This document shows, piece after piece, positions 37,208-46,721 of a stretch of DNA of 64,000 nucleotides (position 1 is its first letter; each line of letters opens with the position of its first letter). Source of the stretch: Uliginosibacterium gangwonense (GTDB lineage Bacteria; Pseudomonadota; Gammaproteobacteria; Burkholderiales; Rhodocyclaceae); contig SBBQ01000041.1 of assembly GCA_005239635.1 (NCBI GenBank), positions 62,001 to 126,000 on the forward strand, written 5' to 3'. The position numbers and the translations under genes were made by a program. Under the pieces are notes generated by a model. That model was given only the letters and a program-made list of their open reading frames with translations, had not been told where the DNA came from and searched no databases.

Positions 37208-37990
37208 ATGGCAACTCGAAGTGTAAAGCGTTTTATCAAGGCAATTGTGCGAAGTGGAAGTTATTCCTACGCAGCTGAGTTCTCAGGTTTCGCCAAGCCA
37301 ACAGCGGGTAACCAACTCAAGTCATTTGCGTGGAAAGGTATGCGATTTTCCTATCGAAGTGGAACGAGTGACGCATTTGTGGCTTACGAATGCTTTTTGC
37401 ACGGCAAACGTAATGCCTACTACACGCCGAACTTGCCTAACGACGTTAAGTGCATCGTAGATGTGGGTGCAAATGTTGGGGCTTCAGTTTTGTTTTGGAA
37501 GTCAATCTATCCAAATGCAGAAATTCATTGCTTCGAACCTATTGAGTCAAATTTTGAAGTGTTGAAGAAAAATTGTGACCAATTTAAAAATGTTTATGCC
37601 TACAACGAGGCTCTAGGTGATGCCGATGGGGAAATTACCTTCATTCATTCACCCGCAGCAAATAATGAAGGCGGATGGAGTGTATTTCAGCGCGGTGCGA
37701 GTGGCGCCGAGCAAAAAATTACTTTGAAGATTCGTGAAAGCGGTAAGCGTTTGAGTGAACTTGGGGTTACCCAAATCGACGTATTGAAGGTTGATACTGA
37801 GGGCGCAGAGCGCGCCATCATCAAAGGTTTGGGCCTCTCGCTTTTAAAAAATTCGCGCTATCTTTGTGGTGAGCTGCATGGCGAAAATGATTTCGAGCTA
37901 TTGTCGTATCTAGAAAACAATGGGTTTGCTATTGGTAATAAGAAGTCGCCAAAGTCTAAATTGTTCAACTTTGAGGCTGTGAGAGATTAG
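37208..37990 (+). CDS. FkbM-family methyltransferase
   Basis: A SAM-dependent methyltransferase of 260 residues. The SAM-binding motif VDVGANVGASVLFW, then HCFEPIESNFEVLKKN, and the post-motif KVDTEGAERAIIKG define the FkbM family, many members of which methylate sugars of surface polysaccharides. Its position ahead of an O-antigen ligase-like gene fits that role. The stretch 37.2-39.2 kb is visibly AT-richer than the flanks and has no copy of the over-represented word, suggesting later acquisition. Confidence 0.9.
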   Translation: MATRSVKRFIKAIVRSGSYSYAAEFSGFAKPTAGNQLKSFAWKGMRFSYRSGTSDAFVAYECFLHGKRNAYYTPNLPNDVKCIVDVGANVGASVLFWKSIYPNAEIHCFEPIESNFEVLKKNCDQFKNVYAYNEALGDADGEITFIHSPAANNEGGWSVFQRGASGAEQKITLKIRESGKRLSELGVTQIDVLKVDTEGAERAIIKGLGLSLLKNSRYLCGELHGENDFELLSYLENNGFAIGNKKSPKSKLFNFEAVRD

Positions 37991-38020
37991 ATTCTGCTCA
38001 GTTGTTATTGATATTTAAAA

Positions 38021-39238
38021 ATGTCTGAAAAATATTCTCGGCCGAATCAGGGTCTCGTGGGGCTTATGATTCTGTGCGTTTTTATTGCCATTTTGCCTTA
38101 CTCAGGAACTGTCGCATTACGGTTATCGCTATTGTTGGTGCTTAGCCTGTTTGCAATTGTGCAGTACATTAGTTTCCGACATGACATACCGTTTTTGCCT
38201 GCGGTGACTCGCTTTTTTATGCCTTGGCTTTTAGTGAGTGGCGTTTCATTGATTTATTCAATTGATTTTGCATACTCACTTGGCGAAATTAAAAATGAAA
38301 TTGTTTATACTTTTTTGGCATTTTGGTCTGCTTGGATAATTGTTCGTTCGGAAATTGCTTGGAGATGGTTTGCGCGTGCAGTGGTATGTTCTGGCATCGT
38401 GATGACGATATGGATGGCCGTTCATTTTGCATATAACCATTCTTGGTATATCAACGCGAAATATTTTCCGGGCGTTGCAATGTACTCTGGTACGTATCTG
38501 ATGCTGTGGCCCGTACTTGCTTGGGTGGCCTGGAGAGAACGCGGTATTTTTTACGGTTATTTTGCAGTTGTCGCATTGTTGGGCTGTACAACCCTGGCGA
38601 TTGGTTCTATGCAACGCACTCTTTGGGTCGGTGTGGCAGCGCAGGTCTTGGCGCTGACTATGTTGGGCATGCGCGACCAAAGCCAATGGCGTCACCGTAG
38701 ATGGATTTTGGTGCTGGGCGCCATATTTATTTCTGCCGCGCTGGTCGCGGCAGTGACATATATGCGTTATGGCTTACAAAATATTGCGGGCGTGAATGTT
38801 GGTGATATTCGTTTTGCAGTATGGGACGACATGCTCGTTGCCGTTTTAGAGCACCCGTTATGGGGTGCGGGTTTTGGGCGTGAAGCGATGAAAATGCTTC
38901 ATCCTGAGCTAATTCCGCAAAGTAATACGGAAGTTTGGCATGCTCACAATTTATGGCTAGATTATGGCTTTATGATGGGCGTCCCTGGAATTTTGTGCGC
39001 CTTATTGTGGCTATATGGGCTCGTAACGTTTTATGCCAGAAAAATGTTTGAAGCAAGTGCCCGGCAGTATGCTTTGTTGGGTATCATGATCGCAGTAGGA
39101 ATGGTTGTCAGGAACATGACCAATGACACCTTCGTTCGAGAGCAGTCGCTGATCTTTTGGACTGTTAATGGTGCATTGCTAGGGTTAATCACACAAATGA
39201 AAGCAATCACTCAGCCTCGCAATGTTCTTGCTCCCTAA
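38021..39238 (+). CDS. O-antigen ligase / Wzy-family membrane protein
   Basis: A polytopic inner-membrane protein of 405 residues with 10 or more hydrophobic segments. The Wzy_C-type region contains the conserved loop EVWHAHNLWLDYGFMMGVPG, with the His expected in WaaL-type ligases that join undecaprenyl-linked glycan to lipid A-core. Polymerases (Wzy) share the fold, so ligase versus polymerase cannot be decided here. Its last 32 bp overlap the 3' end of the convergent glycosyltransferase gene, which is unusual and fits insertion of this two-gene block. Confidence 0.85.
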   Translation: MSEKYSRPNQGLVGLMILCVFIAILPYSGTVALRLSLLLVLSLFAIVQYISFRHDIPFLPAVTRFFMPWLLVSGVSLIYSIDFAYSLGEIKNEIVYTFLAFWSAWIIVRSEIAWRWFARAVVCSGIVMTIWMAVHFAYNHSWYINAKYFPGVAMYSGTYLMLWPVLAWVAWRERGIFYGYFAVVALLGCTTLAIGSMQRTLWVGVAAQVLALTMLGMRDQSQWRHRRWILVLGAIFISAALVAAVTYMRYGLQNIAGVNVGDIRFAVWDDMLVAVLEHPLWGAGFGREAMKMLHPELIPQSNTEVWHAHNLWLDYGFMMGVPGILCALLWLYGLVTFYARKMFEASARQYALLGIMIAVGMVVRNMTNDTFVREQSLIFWTVNGALLGLITQMKAITQPRNVLAP

Positions 39239-40322
39239 GTTCTGTCCTTTGCTGTCTATAGGCTTCAGCTACCTCGGCCGCACTTATGTCTGATACTTGT
39301 AGCGTTTCTTTTTGCAGCAAACGGTAAGGTACGCCCCACGGTCGCCAGTGTGTTGCCGAGCTTTGCCCAAATAAACACACAATGGGTTTGCCAAGCCCGG
39401 CTGCAATATGCATCGCGCCGCCATCCGCACAAATAAAATCGTCGCACAGTGAAATGGCGGCAATCAATTCTTCGAGCCGTGTGGTTGCGATCGGCACGAT
39501 TTCAGCACCGAGATTTAGTGCGCGCGTGGCGGCGATTAAGCGCGCAGCTTTTTGATCATCGCCCGGGTGCTGCGCATTGTTTTCATCACCCGGCGCCCAC
39601 AATACAATAAATTGCGGTGGGTGATTTGGCGATGCAGTTTGCGCAAGCAATTGTATCAACTCAGCAAAGGACTGTTCTGACCAACGTTGACTCGGCTTTC
39701 GGGCAGAAATGTGAATGCCAATTCGCTTGGGCGGGGGCGTGTCACCCACGACTTTGAGTGTGGGATGTTGTTGAAGTAGGGCGGACACTGCCTGTGGGTT
39801 AAATGCGATACACGCGGGCCCCGGTTGCTCGTGAATACCAATCGCGTTTAATAAATAACTGGTTTGTTCAGTTTGCGTGCTGTCGTTTGGCAATGGGGTC
39901 GGCCATGGCAACGCTTTGCTAATTTGTTGCGCGAGAGGTGGCGGCGTGTCGGTCTGTACGTAACCTACGATTTCTCGTGCACCCACGGTACGCGCTAAAC
40001 GCAACAAGCGCGGTTGAAAACCGGGGGCGGCAAGAATGGCAAAATCGAAGCGACGTTTTCGCAAGACGAGCATTAAGCGTAGGCGTTGCCAATATGCGCG
40101 CATAACATCAAAAATAGAGCCTGCGTGCTTAGCCTTGGTGTAATACACCACTTCATTGAGCGCAGGATGGTGCGTCAGAACATCGGCCGTATAGCTGTTA
40201 ACGAGCGCAGTGATATGCGCCTGCGGAAAGTGCTTGCGCAGGGTCATCATCAACGGTGTTGTACAAACTAGGTCGCCAATATTGTCGCGCCGAATAATGA
40301 GAATGCTCGGTGAATCGCTCAT
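39207..40322 (-). CDS. Glycosyltransferase family 9 (heptosyltransferase-like)
   Basis: A GT-B fold enzyme of 371 residues that probably adds heptose to the LPS inner core. The N terminus ILIIRRDNIGDLVCTTPLMMTLRKHFP and the ADP-heptose binding region ICADGGAMHIAAGLGKPIVCLFGQS are family signatures. Start overlaps the stop of nothing upstream; instead its own ATG region overlaps the stop of the glycosyltransferase gene at 40319 (ATGA), so the two are co-translated. The C terminus overlaps the convergent ligase-like gene by 32 bp. Confidence 0.9.
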   Translation of the reverse strand: MSDSPSILIIRRDNIGDLVCTTPLMMTLRKHFPQAHITALVNSYTADVLTHHPALNEVVYYTKAKHAGSIFDVMRAYWQRLRLMLVLRKRRFDFAILAAPGFQPRLLRLARTVGAREIVGYVQTDTPPPLAQQISKALPWPTPLPNDSTQTEQTSYLLNAIGIHEQPGPACIAFNPQAVSALLQQHPTLKVVGDTPPPKRIGIHISARKPSQRWSEQSFAELIQLLAQTASPNHPPQFIVLWAPGDENNAQHPGDDQKAARLIAATRALNLGAEIVPIATTRLEELIAAISLCDDFICADGGAMHIAAGLGKPIVCLFGQSSATHWRPWGVPYRLLQKETLQVSDISAAEVAEAYRQQRTELREQEHCEAE

Positions 40323-41497
40323 GTCGCAACCTTTGTGGATGCAGGTTGCAAACCTTCCAGCCCATCCATAGCCTGCAGTACACGCGCATTAAATTGCGAC
40401 TCACTGAATTTTGCCAAGTGAGCTTGGTCGTTGAGTGTGTTGAGGTGGGCGTAATTCCCGTTGCTCAAGTTTTGTAGGAGTGAGCGAAATCCATGCGCAC
40501 CATCTTTACGCGGATCTTCAAATAAATAGCCGGTATGAGCGTGGTGCACGGTCTCTGAAAAAGGTGGCGCATTGGGGGCCAGTACGGGTGTGCCGCAGAG
40601 CTGCGCTTCGATCACATTAAGACCCAGTGCTTCTTTCTCCGGCAAGCCAGTGAGCAAATAGTCGAGTTGCTGATACACCAAGCGAACATCGGTTTGCTGC
40701 CCCCAAAAGCGAACACGATTGGGCGTGTCCGCAATGGGCGCTAACGCAGCCCGCGTATCACGAACAGACGCATAACCGCCGCTGCCAAATATTTCTAAAT
40801 TGATATTGGCAAACTCACGCAACACAGGGGCGATGCTGGCAAACAATGTTGGAAATTGTTTGATCGGTGTAATGCGTGACACCACGCCAATTGTGATGCC
40901 CGAACGTTTGCTAAAAGTGGGGGGCGGCGAAATGGCATTTGCCAAGGGCGTTACGATCGGTGTGAGCCACTTACCTAAACGGTCACGAACCTTTCGTACA
41001 TCCCAGTCGTATATATTGCCGCGTCGTATTTTACCGTCGGGTTCGGCCGGGCGCGCTAAGTGCGCCACCCCGTAGAGGGGTGGCGGCCAGGCTTGCGTTA
41101 AACCAGCTTCGATGAGACCTTGCAACACATAGCTCGATACAGCAAACAAGCGATCGTAATTACGAAATGATTCTGCGCTGCGCTGGTAAAGCGGCAGGTG
41201 CACAAAACACGCTAACTTATGTCCGCGCGCTTTAAGTGCTGCGTTTAATGTGGGGTGCGCCGGGCCGTGAAACAGCAGCCAACACGGTTCATTGAGCGGC
41301 AGGCCTAACAAGTCTTCAGCCGTGGTGGCTAGATGAATCTGTTGGGCAGGAATGTCGTGTGTGCGCCACCATTGCGCCTGCGGATGAACCACCAAGTCAA
41401 ACGGAATATCTGCTGCGGCTAGGGCTTTGCTCAAAAAGAGCGTGTACACCTCTCCGCCGCCAAAGCTTAACTGCAGATTAACTTGAATAAGGCGCAT
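40319..41497 (-). CDS. Glycosyltransferase, GT4-like
   Basis: A retaining GT-B glycosyltransferase of 392 residues. The N terminus QVNLQLSFGGGEVYTLFLSKAL is the acceptor-side glycine loop. The donor-binding half has GVVSRITPIKQFPTLF and the E-x7-E motif in EALGLNVIEAQLCGTPVLAP. It is encoded directly upstream of the family 9 enzyme with a 4-bp overlap. The sugar and acceptor are unknown; the context is LPS core assembly. Confidence 0.88.
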   Translation of the reverse strand: MRLIQVNLQLSFGGGEVYTLFLSKALAAADIPFDLVVHPQAQWWRTHDIPAQQIHLATTAEDLLGLPLNEPCWLLFHGPAHPTLNAALKARGHKLACFVHLPLYQRSAESFRNYDRLFAVSSYVLQGLIEAGLTQAWPPPLYGVAHLARPAEPDGKIRRGNIYDWDVRKVRDRLGKWLTPIVTPLANAISPPPTFSKRSGITIGVVSRITPIKQFPTLFASIAPVLREFANINLEIFGSGGYASVRDTRAALAPIADTPNRVRFWGQQTDVRLVYQQLDYLLTGLPEKEALGLNVIEAQLCGTPVLAPNAPPFSETVHHAHTGYLFEDPRKDGAHGFRSLLQNLSNGNYAHLNTLNDQAHLAKFSESQFNARVLQAMDGLEGLQPASTKVAT

Positions 41498-41572
41498 GTG
41501 CTGCTACATTCGCAAGCTATAAATTGCTAGATTAGTGAACGCACGCGTATTGTTGGCGCAAAAAAACTGGTT

Positions 41573-42613
41573 TCATGAGTGTTGTGCGCGGCTTTTATTA
41601 GGTGCTTGCAAGTCGAGAACCTTCAGGGCAGCGTGAAATACTGTTTCAACACTGATTTGGCTCATGGGCGAAGTGGTATCACATAAGTTACTTTGAGCCA
41701 AAGGATGGTCAATAAGTGCGGCATGCGGATGGCCAATTGGACCATAAAAGTAAGAAGGCGATCGACAGTGATATAACGCAACCATGGGAATGTCAAATGT
41801 GCTCATCATGTGAGTCGGGCCTGTGTCGACGCCAACATACAAGTCAAGTTGAGACATTATGGCCGCAGTCTGGCGTAGTGTGAGTGTGCCAGTCAGCGGC
41901 CATGATCTACTCCCTATCTTTGCTGAAAGTGATGCGGCTTGCTCCCTCTCGTTTGGGCCACCTAGTATCAGAAAATAGGCGTCTGGCCAATGTGAAAGCA
42001 AACGCTGCGTCAGCTGATGGAAGTATTCAAGTGGCCAGTCGCGGTAAGCTTTAGTGGGGAAGCTAGCAACCTGGAGGCCGATTAGGGGTTTGGGCTCGTT
42101 AAGCTTAAGCTGCAATGACAACAATCTAGCTGCTTGATTAATTTCTGCTGGAGTAAGACATAACTCTAAGTGCCGTCCATATGCCTTTACACCTAAAAGC
42201 TGAACAAGGTTCAAATACACGTCAGTAGCGTGTGCAGGTGCAAGCTCTATTGGGTCACCGCATATGTAAAGTTTTTTATTCAGTGTTTCATCATCTTGTT
42301 TGTATGCGATAACTTTCTTGCTGGCACGTAGCGCATATTTGATTAATGAAGCATCTGAGCCAAATACGAAGGCGATATCAAATTGATGCAGTTTTAATCT
42401 TCCTCGCCACCATACTGTTTTCTTTGTTGCTGCAATGTATCGATGGACATAAGGTAAATGCTGGAGTACTTCTATGCGATTGGGATGAGCGAGAACCGTA
42501 ATCTCTGAATTGGGATATTGATGTGCAATTGCTCTGAGTGCGGGAGTGCACAGAAGTGTGTCGCCAATGCGTGACACATGAACGACGAGAATTCTGTGGG
42601 TTCGGTTAGCCAT
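41573..42613 (-). CDS. Glycosyltransferase family 9 (heptosyltransferase-like)
   Basis: A second family 9 enzyme, 346 residues. Landmarks are ILVVHVSRIGDTLLCTPALRAIAHQYP, LIGLQVASFPTKAYRDWPLEYF and LYVGVDTGPTHMMSTFDIPMVALYH. In place of the common FG(P/S) after the binding loop it has YHCRSPSYFYGP, so the donor may differ from ADP-heptose. It lies 17 bp downstream of the next glycosyltransferase gene. The gene is AT-richer than its neighbours and has no copy of the over-represented word. Confidence 0.88.
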   Translation of the reverse strand: MANRTHRILVVHVSRIGDTLLCTPALRAIAHQYPNSEITVLAHPNRIEVLQHLPYVHRYIAATKKTVWWRGRLKLHQFDIAFVFGSDASLIKYALRASKKVIAYKQDDETLNKKLYICGDPIELAPAHATDVYLNLVQLLGVKAYGRHLELCLTPAEINQAARLLSLQLKLNEPKPLIGLQVASFPTKAYRDWPLEYFHQLTQRLLSHWPDAYFLILGGPNEREQAASLSAKIGSRSWPLTGTLTLRQTAAIMSQLDLYVGVDTGPTHMMSTFDIPMVALYHCRSPSYFYGPIGHPHAALIDHPLAQSNLCDTTSPMSQISVETVFHAALKVLDLQAPNKSRAQHS

Positions 42614-42630
42614 GGAGCTTTAAAGGCATA

Positions 42631-43737
42631 TTAAATCGTTTGCGTTTGGTTTGAGACAGATTCAAATATTGAGACCATTGAATCGATCATAGAGTCAAAG
42701 CCAAACTTAGATAGCGCATCTAATCGGGCCTGGCGCCCCAGTTTTAATGACAAATCAGTAGAGGACAAAATCAGCTCAATTGCAGCGGCTAATTGTGCAG
42801 GTTGTTTTGGTTCCACAATTAAACCCGACCGGTTGTTTGATAAGGCTTCGAGAATGGCACCTACGGGGGTGCTGATTACAGGGAGTCCGGTCAACATCGC
42901 TTGAACTAATGCTTGAGGTACCCCCTCATTTGCATAAGAAGGTAAACAAAAAATATCAAAAGCTCTAAGCCAGAGCTCAGGGTCAGACCGCTCTCCTGCC
43001 ATGACAACACGATCGGACAATCCAAGTTTGATGATGAGAGAGTGAATTGCATTGAATTGCGGTCCATCGCCCACAATTACGAGGTGGACACTGGGATCGT
43101 TGAGTTGTGCAATGGCCTGCAATAAATGCACGTGACCTTTCCAGCTGCGCAAGGTCGCGACAATGCCGACCCAGCGTACATCGGTGCGTAACCCAAGCTG
43201 TTGTCGCGCAGTGAGTTGGTCACCGGGCGCGAATCGTGTTGTATCGTGGCCAGTTGGCACTGAGGTAAGCTGCGACGCCGGCAAATTGAGTTCTTGAATT
43301 AATGTTTGGCGTAGCGATTCGCCGGTGGTTACGACATGTTTTGCTGCCGTGCCGTATAACCAACGCGAACTCATGCTGGGAGAGACCGGCGCAGAAACAT
43401 GTCGTGTTCGCACAATGGGCGCGCGATGTGCAAAGGTGGTATTTGCCAATGCAGCGAGCCACGAATCTGTGGAGCTATGTGTGTTGATGACGCTCGCCGA
43501 GTTGGCCTTGAGCCAAGCGCGCATGGCGAATAAGCCGCGCAGATTTTTACGTGCGATGGGCAGTGCGATGGCATTCAGGCCGCGATCTAATGCGCGTTGA
43601 TAAATGTGCGATTCACTCGGGCACAAAATCGTAACGCGGTGTCCGCGTGCGACCATGCCGCGTGATTCTTCAAGAATGCGAATTTCTTGCCCGCCCCAGC
43701 CGCAAGAAGATTCGGTATGTACGATGTGCAAACTCAT
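42631..43737 (-). CDS. Glycosyltransferase family 4
   Basis: A GT4 enzyme of 368 residues. It shows the acceptor loop SSCGWGGQEIRILEESRGM, donor-side VGIVATLRSWKGHVHLLQAI, VIVGDGPQ and the motif ANEGVPQALVQAMLTGLPVISTPVG. The GGQE start and EGVPQALVQAM are typical of a subgroup in betaproteobacterial LPS clusters. It lies 8 bp downstream of msbA on the same strand. The role in core or O-antigen assembly is inferred from position. Confidence 0.88.
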   Translation of the reverse strand: MSLHIVHTESSCGWGGQEIRILEESRGMVARGHRVTILCPSESHIYQRALDRGLNAIALPIARKNLRGLFAMRAWLKANSASVINTHSSTDSWLAALANTTFAHRAPIVRTRHVSAPVSPSMSSRWLYGTAAKHVVTTGESLRQTLIQELNLPASQLTSVPTGHDTTRFAPGDQLTARQQLGLRTDVRWVGIVATLRSWKGHVHLLQAIAQLNDPSVHLVIVGDGPQFNAIHSLIIKLGLSDRVVMAGERSDPELWLRAFDIFCLPSYANEGVPQALVQAMLTGLPVISTPVGAILEALSNNRSGLIVEPKQPAQLAAAIELILSSTDLSLKLGRQARLDALSKFGFDSMIDSMVSIFESVSNQTQTI

Positions 43738-43745
43738 GTTGGTAT

Positions 43746-45512
43746 TTACGCTGCGCTGTCTTTAAATTGCATGCCGTGCAGCCGGGCGTACGTGCCGTTG
43801 GCTGCGAGCAGTTCAGCGTGCTTGCCTTGCTCAACAATTTCGCCGCCTTGCAGTACGACAATGCAATCGGCGTGTTCAATCGTGGATAAACGATGCGCGA
43901 TAACAATTGTGGTGCGCCCTTGCATTAATACATCGAGCGCGGCTTGCACTGCTTTTTCTGATTCGGTGTCGAGCGCGGATGTCGCCTCGTCGAGAATCAA
44001 AATGGGCGCGTTTTTTAGCAAAGCGCGTGCAATAGCAAGACGCTGGCGTTGGCCGCCAGATAGCTTGACCCCGTTTTCACCAATTTGGGTTTGGTAGCCT
44101 TCCGGCAAGGCACTAATATAGTCATGCGCGTGTGCAGCGCGAGCAGCACGCTCAATGTCTTGCAAGCTCGCGTGCTGCATTTGGCCATAGGCAATGTTGG
44201 CGGCGACGGTGTCGTTAAACAACACCACATCTTGGCTCACGAGCGCCAAATTGGCGCGCAGGTCGAGCAGGCGAATAGTTTGAATATCAAGGCCGTCTAC
44301 GCAAATCCGGCCACTCGTCGGCGTGTAAAAACGCGTGATGAGGTTGGCTAAAGTAGACTTGCCACCGCCAGAACCGCCAACCAACGCAATGCAACTGCCC
44401 GGCTGAATATCAAGGTTGATCTGATGGAGTGCATCGCGATTTGCGCCTTCATAGCGCATGGTTAAGTTTTCGATGCGCACATGCCCTTTGAGCGCAGTCG
44501 TTAGCGGTTGTCCCTGATCAGATTCGGTGGGCGCATCCAGCTGCTCAAAAACACTCTCAGCAGCTGCTAAGCCGCGTTGTAAAGGCGCGTTGATATCGGT
44601 AAGTCGCTTGGTTGGGGCAAGCAGCATGAGCATTGCAGTGATAAAGCTCACAAAGGATCCAATGGTCGTTTGGTCGCTGTGTGACTGATGCTGCGCAATG
44701 CCAATGATCAAACCGAGTGCGATGGCGACAAAGAATTGAACGAAAGGACCTTGTGCACCTGCTGCAATGGTTTGCCGCATGGAGAGTCCACGCTGTTCTT
44801 GGCTGGCGTGGTGGAAGCGATCTACTTCGTATTGCTGCCCGCCGAATATTTTGACGATGCGATGCCCGCTAATGGCTTCTTCAAGAATGTGGTTTAGGCG
44901 TCCCAAAGAGCGTTGGGCCTGACGAGAAACTTCGCGCAAGCGCCCGCCAAATTTGCTCACAATCAAAGCAATGATTGGAGTAATTGATATGGCAATAAGA
45001 GTGAGTTGCCAATTGAGATAGAGCAACCACCCAAGTAGGCCAATGAGCGTTATCGTGTCGCGTACGGCTACCGTGAGTACAGTAGTTGCCGCGTTTGTAA
45101 CGCCTGTTACATCATTGGTTAGCTTTGATACCATTTCTCCGGTTGTTGTTGACTCAAAATAATGGGTAGGTAGATTGACGAGCCGCTCAAAGGCAGCATT
45201 GCGTAAATCCATAACCAAGCGATTGCCAACCCAAGCCAATGCGTAATCAGCCACAAACCCGACCAGGCCGCGCAGCAGAAAAATGCTAACCAGAATCAGT
45301 GGGTAGTACCACGCGGGGTGTGCAGTGGCATTTGGGCCAAAGCCTGAATCAAACAAAGCCTTAAGTAGCGCGGGTAGTAATGGCTCGGTGGCGGCAGTGG
45401 CACCCATTGCCAAAATGGCAACGGCAAATACCTTCCAGTGCGGACGTACATAACCCAGCAAACGTAGGTAAATGGCTTTGGAAGAAGGGTGGGTGTGGAT
45501 GGTCGCGGACAT
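43746..45512 (-). CDS. msbA: Lipid A export ABC transporter MsbA
   Basis: The essential flippase that moves lipid A-core across the inner membrane. It has 588 residues, a half-transporter acting as a homodimer. The transmembrane domain (about 15-320) contains the intracellular loop VNLPTHYFESTTTGEMVSKLTNDV. The nucleotide-binding domain has Walker A VGGSGGGKST (about 378), signature KLSGGQRQRLAIARAL (about 485), Walker B ILILDEATSALD and the switch His in IAHRLSTIEHAD. It heads or lies within the minus-strand LPS cluster between glycosyltransferase genes, its usual setting in this group. Confidence 0.96.
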   Translation of the reverse strand: MSATIHTHPSSKAIYLRLLGYVRPHWKVFAVAILAMGATAATEPLLPALLKALFDSGFGPNATAHPAWYYPLILVSIFLLRGLVGFVADYALAWVGNRLVMDLRNAAFERLVNLPTHYFESTTTGEMVSKLTNDVTGVTNAATTVLTVAVRDTITLIGLLGWLLYLNWQLTLIAISITPIIALIVSKFGGRLREVSRQAQRSLGRLNHILEEAISGHRIVKIFGGQQYEVDRFHHASQEQRGLSMRQTIAAGAQGPFVQFFVAIALGLIIGIAQHQSHSDQTTIGSFVSFITAMLMLLAPTKRLTDINAPLQRGLAAAESVFEQLDAPTESDQGQPLTTALKGHVRIENLTMRYEGANRDALHQINLDIQPGSCIALVGGSGGGKSTLANLITRFYTPTSGRICVDGLDIQTIRLLDLRANLALVSQDVVLFNDTVAANIAYGQMQHASLQDIERAARAAHAHDYISALPEGYQTQIGENGVKLSGGQRQRLAIARALLKNAPILILDEATSALDTESEKAVQAALDVLMQGRTTIVIAHRLSTIEHADCIVVLQGGEIVEQGKHAELLAANGTYARLHGMQFKDSAA

Positions 45513-45577
45513 GGCCGGCTAACAAGTGGCTAGGTCCGTAATTATACCGGTCTAGCGCTCAGCAAGCTTGTGGCATT

Positions 45578-46717
45578 TTATTGTGTGTTTGAACACAGCG
45601 AGGCGTACAGCTTTTGTAGCGCTGCAGCCATGTATTGTGGGGTTAGGTGTGCAACGGAGGTGCGCGCAGCTTGGGTGTGCGCAGGGTTGGCGCGACCCAG
45701 AATGAGCGTATTCAGCGCTGCGACTAGGGTTGTCTCATTAAACGGATCAACCACCTGGCCCACTAGCGGCGAGGAAATTAACTCCGCTGCGCCAGAAAAA
45801 GTGGACGTTAAAACGGGTAGGCCACTTGCCAATGCCTCTAGCGTTGCATTAGGCATGGGGTCGTAAAGGGTGGGCTGGGCAAAGGCATCCGCGGCCCCTA
45901 AATAAGGCCGAACATCTTTTTGTGGCCCCAGAAAGTGCACGCGTTCAGCGAGGCCCAAAGATGCAGCGAGCTGTTGATGACGTGACATGTGCCGATCGTG
46001 CCCGATGACTAAAAGATGGGCGGCGATTTCAGGATTGCGTGATGTTCTGGCTAAACTTTGGAGCAGAATAGGCAGACCCTTGCGCTCGAAGCCTGAACCG
46101 ACAAATACGAATGTCGGCGTGTTGTCATGCAATTTTAGTTGTTGCCGAATGCTGGCGCGATGGCTGCGTAATGCAGGTGAGAAACAGTCTGAGTCGACGG
46201 CGTTGAGCACCACGTGTAATTTGTCGCTGGCCACATTAAAACGCGTATGAATATCGTTGGCGACCATTTGCGAATTGCAAATGACGGCGCGCAAATTGGG
46301 ATGCGCAAACATCTGGCGTTCGGCGGCAAGTGTGTAACGATGCCAAGGCGAAAGATGGTCAAGAAAGGCAGTTTTCCCGCCTCGCCAGCGCGCACGCTGT
46401 TCTAACCAGGTAGCGTGGGTGCCATCTCCTGCACGGAAAACGTGGCAGCCAGGTATGCGCTCGTGGCTTTGGATTAGGTCGAACTCATTGCGCCGAATAA
46501 TGCCCTGCACGCCAAGTGCAAAACCCCAGTCGCGCCAAAGCCGTCCTATGTAGAGCGGGTTGCAGTGAACGACCGGTAGCGTGGTGTCGTCGTTCCAGCG
46601 GCGGCAGATCAAAGAAATATCCGCACCCTGATCGTGCAGCGCGCGGATGGCCAAATCTACAAAACGTTCTGCGCCACCAAAGGGTGTGTATCGCTGACGC
46701 ACAATTGCAAGTCGCAT
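45578..46717 (-). CDS. Glycosyltransferase family 4, WaaG-like
   Basis: A retaining glycosyltransferase of 379 residues resembling WaaG (LPS glucosyltransferase I). The N terminus LAIVRQRYTPFGGAERFVDLAIRAL, the middle GSGFERKGLPILLQSLA and the donor motif DPMPNATLEALASGLPVLTSTFSGA match that group. It probably adds the first outer-core hexose. It lies 4 bp after the heptosyltransferase gene upstream (46722) and 65 bp before msbA. Confidence 0.88.
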   Translation of the reverse strand: MRLAIVRQRYTPFGGAERFVDLAIRALHDQGADISLICRRWNDDTTLPVVHCNPLYIGRLWRDWGFALGVQGIIRRNEFDLIQSHERIPGCHVFRAGDGTHATWLEQRARWRGGKTAFLDHLSPWHRYTLAAERQMFAHPNLRAVICNSQMVANDIHTRFNVASDKLHVVLNAVDSDCFSPALRSHRASIRQQLKLHDNTPTFVFVGSGFERKGLPILLQSLARTSRNPEIAAHLLVIGHDRHMSRHQQLAASLGLAERVHFLGPQKDVRPYLGAADAFAQPTLYDPMPNATLEALASGLPVLTSTFSGAAELISSPLVGQVVDPFNETTLVAALNTLILGRANPAHTQAARTSVAHLTPQYMAAALQKLYASLCSNTQ

Positions 46718-46721
46718 GCCC

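Noticed and set aside
37208-43737. Idea that the LPS segment is a mobile element
   Set aside because: No transposase, integrase, direct repeats or tRNA boundary was found; composition and missing words suggest transfer, but no element can be defined.
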